From positions 12,640 through 46,039 of the forward strand of contig SVEY01000008.1 of the NCBI GenBank assembly GCA_015057165.1: 33,400 nucleotides of DNA, given 5' to 3'. The position numbers and the translations under genes were made by a program. Source of the DNA: Lachnospiraceae bacterium (GTDB taxonomy: Bacteria > Bacillota > Clostridia > Lachnospirales > Lachnospiraceae). Of the stretch, positions 32,999 through 33,400 are shown in pieces (the first letter of the stretch is position 1; the number at the start of each line of letters is the position of its first letter). Below the pieces are notes generated by a model. That model was given only the letters and a program-made list of their open reading frames with translations, was not told where the DNA came from and did not search any database.

Positions 32999-33400
32999 AT
33001 GGATATTAGTCAATATCTCGACATTTTTATCGATGAAACTTCAGAGCATATTCAAAGCTTAAGTGATAATATTATGGCACTTGAGCAGGAACCGGAAAAT
33101 GCTGATACTATTAATGAAATATTTAGAGCAGCTCACTCACTTAAGGGTATGGCTGGAACTATGGGATTTAAGAGAATGCAACATCTTACCCATGATATGG
33201 AAAATGTATTTCAGGAAATAAGAAATGGCAATGTAAAGGTTAACTCTAACATGATTGACATTTTATTTGAATGTCTAAGTGCTGTTGAAGAATACCTTGA
33301 AACTGTTAAGTCAACTTCTGATGAAGGAACTAATGATAATGAAGTTCTAATTAAGAAGTTAAATGATTATCTTAATGATGCTGAAGGTGGAGAAGCTGAA
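32999..33400 (+). CDS. cheA: Chemotaxis histidine kinase CheA, N-terminal 134 residues (runs off right edge)
   Basis: The frame is open from ATG 32999 to the last base, behind AGGGGGTTAAAT. The Hpt domain is clear: residues 1-100 include EIFRAAHSLKGMAGTMGF, where H46 is the phosphorylated histidine, preceded by the start MDISQYLDIFIDETSEHIQS. After about residue 108 an acidic, polar linker begins. The kinase, dimerisation and CheW-like domains lie beyond the window. The gene begins 5 bases after the cheB stop, so both are co-expressed. Confidence 0.94.
   Translation, partial: MDISQYLDIFIDETSEHIQSLSDNIMALEQEPENADTINEIFRAAHSLKGMAGTMGFKRMQHLTHDMENVFQEIRNGNVKVNSNMIDILFECLSAVEEYLETVKSTSDEGTNDNEVLIKKLNDYLNDAEGGEAE

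Overview
This is a 33.4 kb, AT-rich, almost fully coding segment from a motile Gram-positive bacterium. It is most likely a member of the Lachnospiraceae (Roseburia, Lachnospira, Butyrivibrio or a relative). The evidence is the order topA-codY-flgB, a CodY repressor, a chimeric CheC-like FliY in place of a short FliN, a flhF-flhG-pilZ-cheB-cheA tail, strong GGAGG-type ribosome sites and several TTG/GTG starts. The genus is inferred from gene order and protein style, not from a database match.

Layout. Positions 1-645 (minus strand) hold the N-terminal part of an RluA-type pseudouridine synthase. Divergently, 754-6266 carries comM (YifB), dprA, topA and codY, which cover DNA processing and nutrient control. 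A rho-independent terminator (6306-6340) and a good sigma-A promoter (6440-6467) precede a long flagellar operon, all on the plus strand. Its first block is flgB, flgC, fliE, fliF, fliG, fliH, fliI, fliJ, a MotE-like gene, fliK, flgD, a small flagellar operon protein and flgE (6512-18306), which build the rod, MS ring, switch base, export ATPase and hook. The second block is motA, motB, fliL, fliM, fliY, cheY, fliO, fliP, fliQ, fliR, flhB, flhA, flhF, flhG, a PilZ protein, cheB and the start of cheA (19030 to the right edge), which provide the stator, switch, export gate, placement factors, c-di-GMP brake and chemotaxis.

The one large non-coding stretch is 18307-19029, between flgE and motA, where a small flbD/swrD gene often sits in Firmicutes. 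It is occupied by two large imperfect palindromes, 18312-18566 and 18587-18822. Aligned by eye, the second is a diverged copy of the first in the opposite orientation. Both share a long outer stem, a second inner stem, a conserved GACGAAAACC segment, a hairpin of 8 bp + 2-nt bulge + 5 bp + 5-nt loop, a second hairpin with a four-base loop, and a T-run. Sequences in the stems differ while pairing is kept, so selection on an RNA (or folded DNA) structure is likely. Read on the plus strand, the second copy shows GGA in both hairpin loops, as CsrA sites do. This paired element is the best candidate for something undescribed here.

Other points of interest are a FlgD whose C-terminus looks like a helical repeat of surface proteins, a CheB without a receiver domain, a CodY-like dyad inside the flgB promoter, a structured flgE leader, and a G8 tract in fliY.
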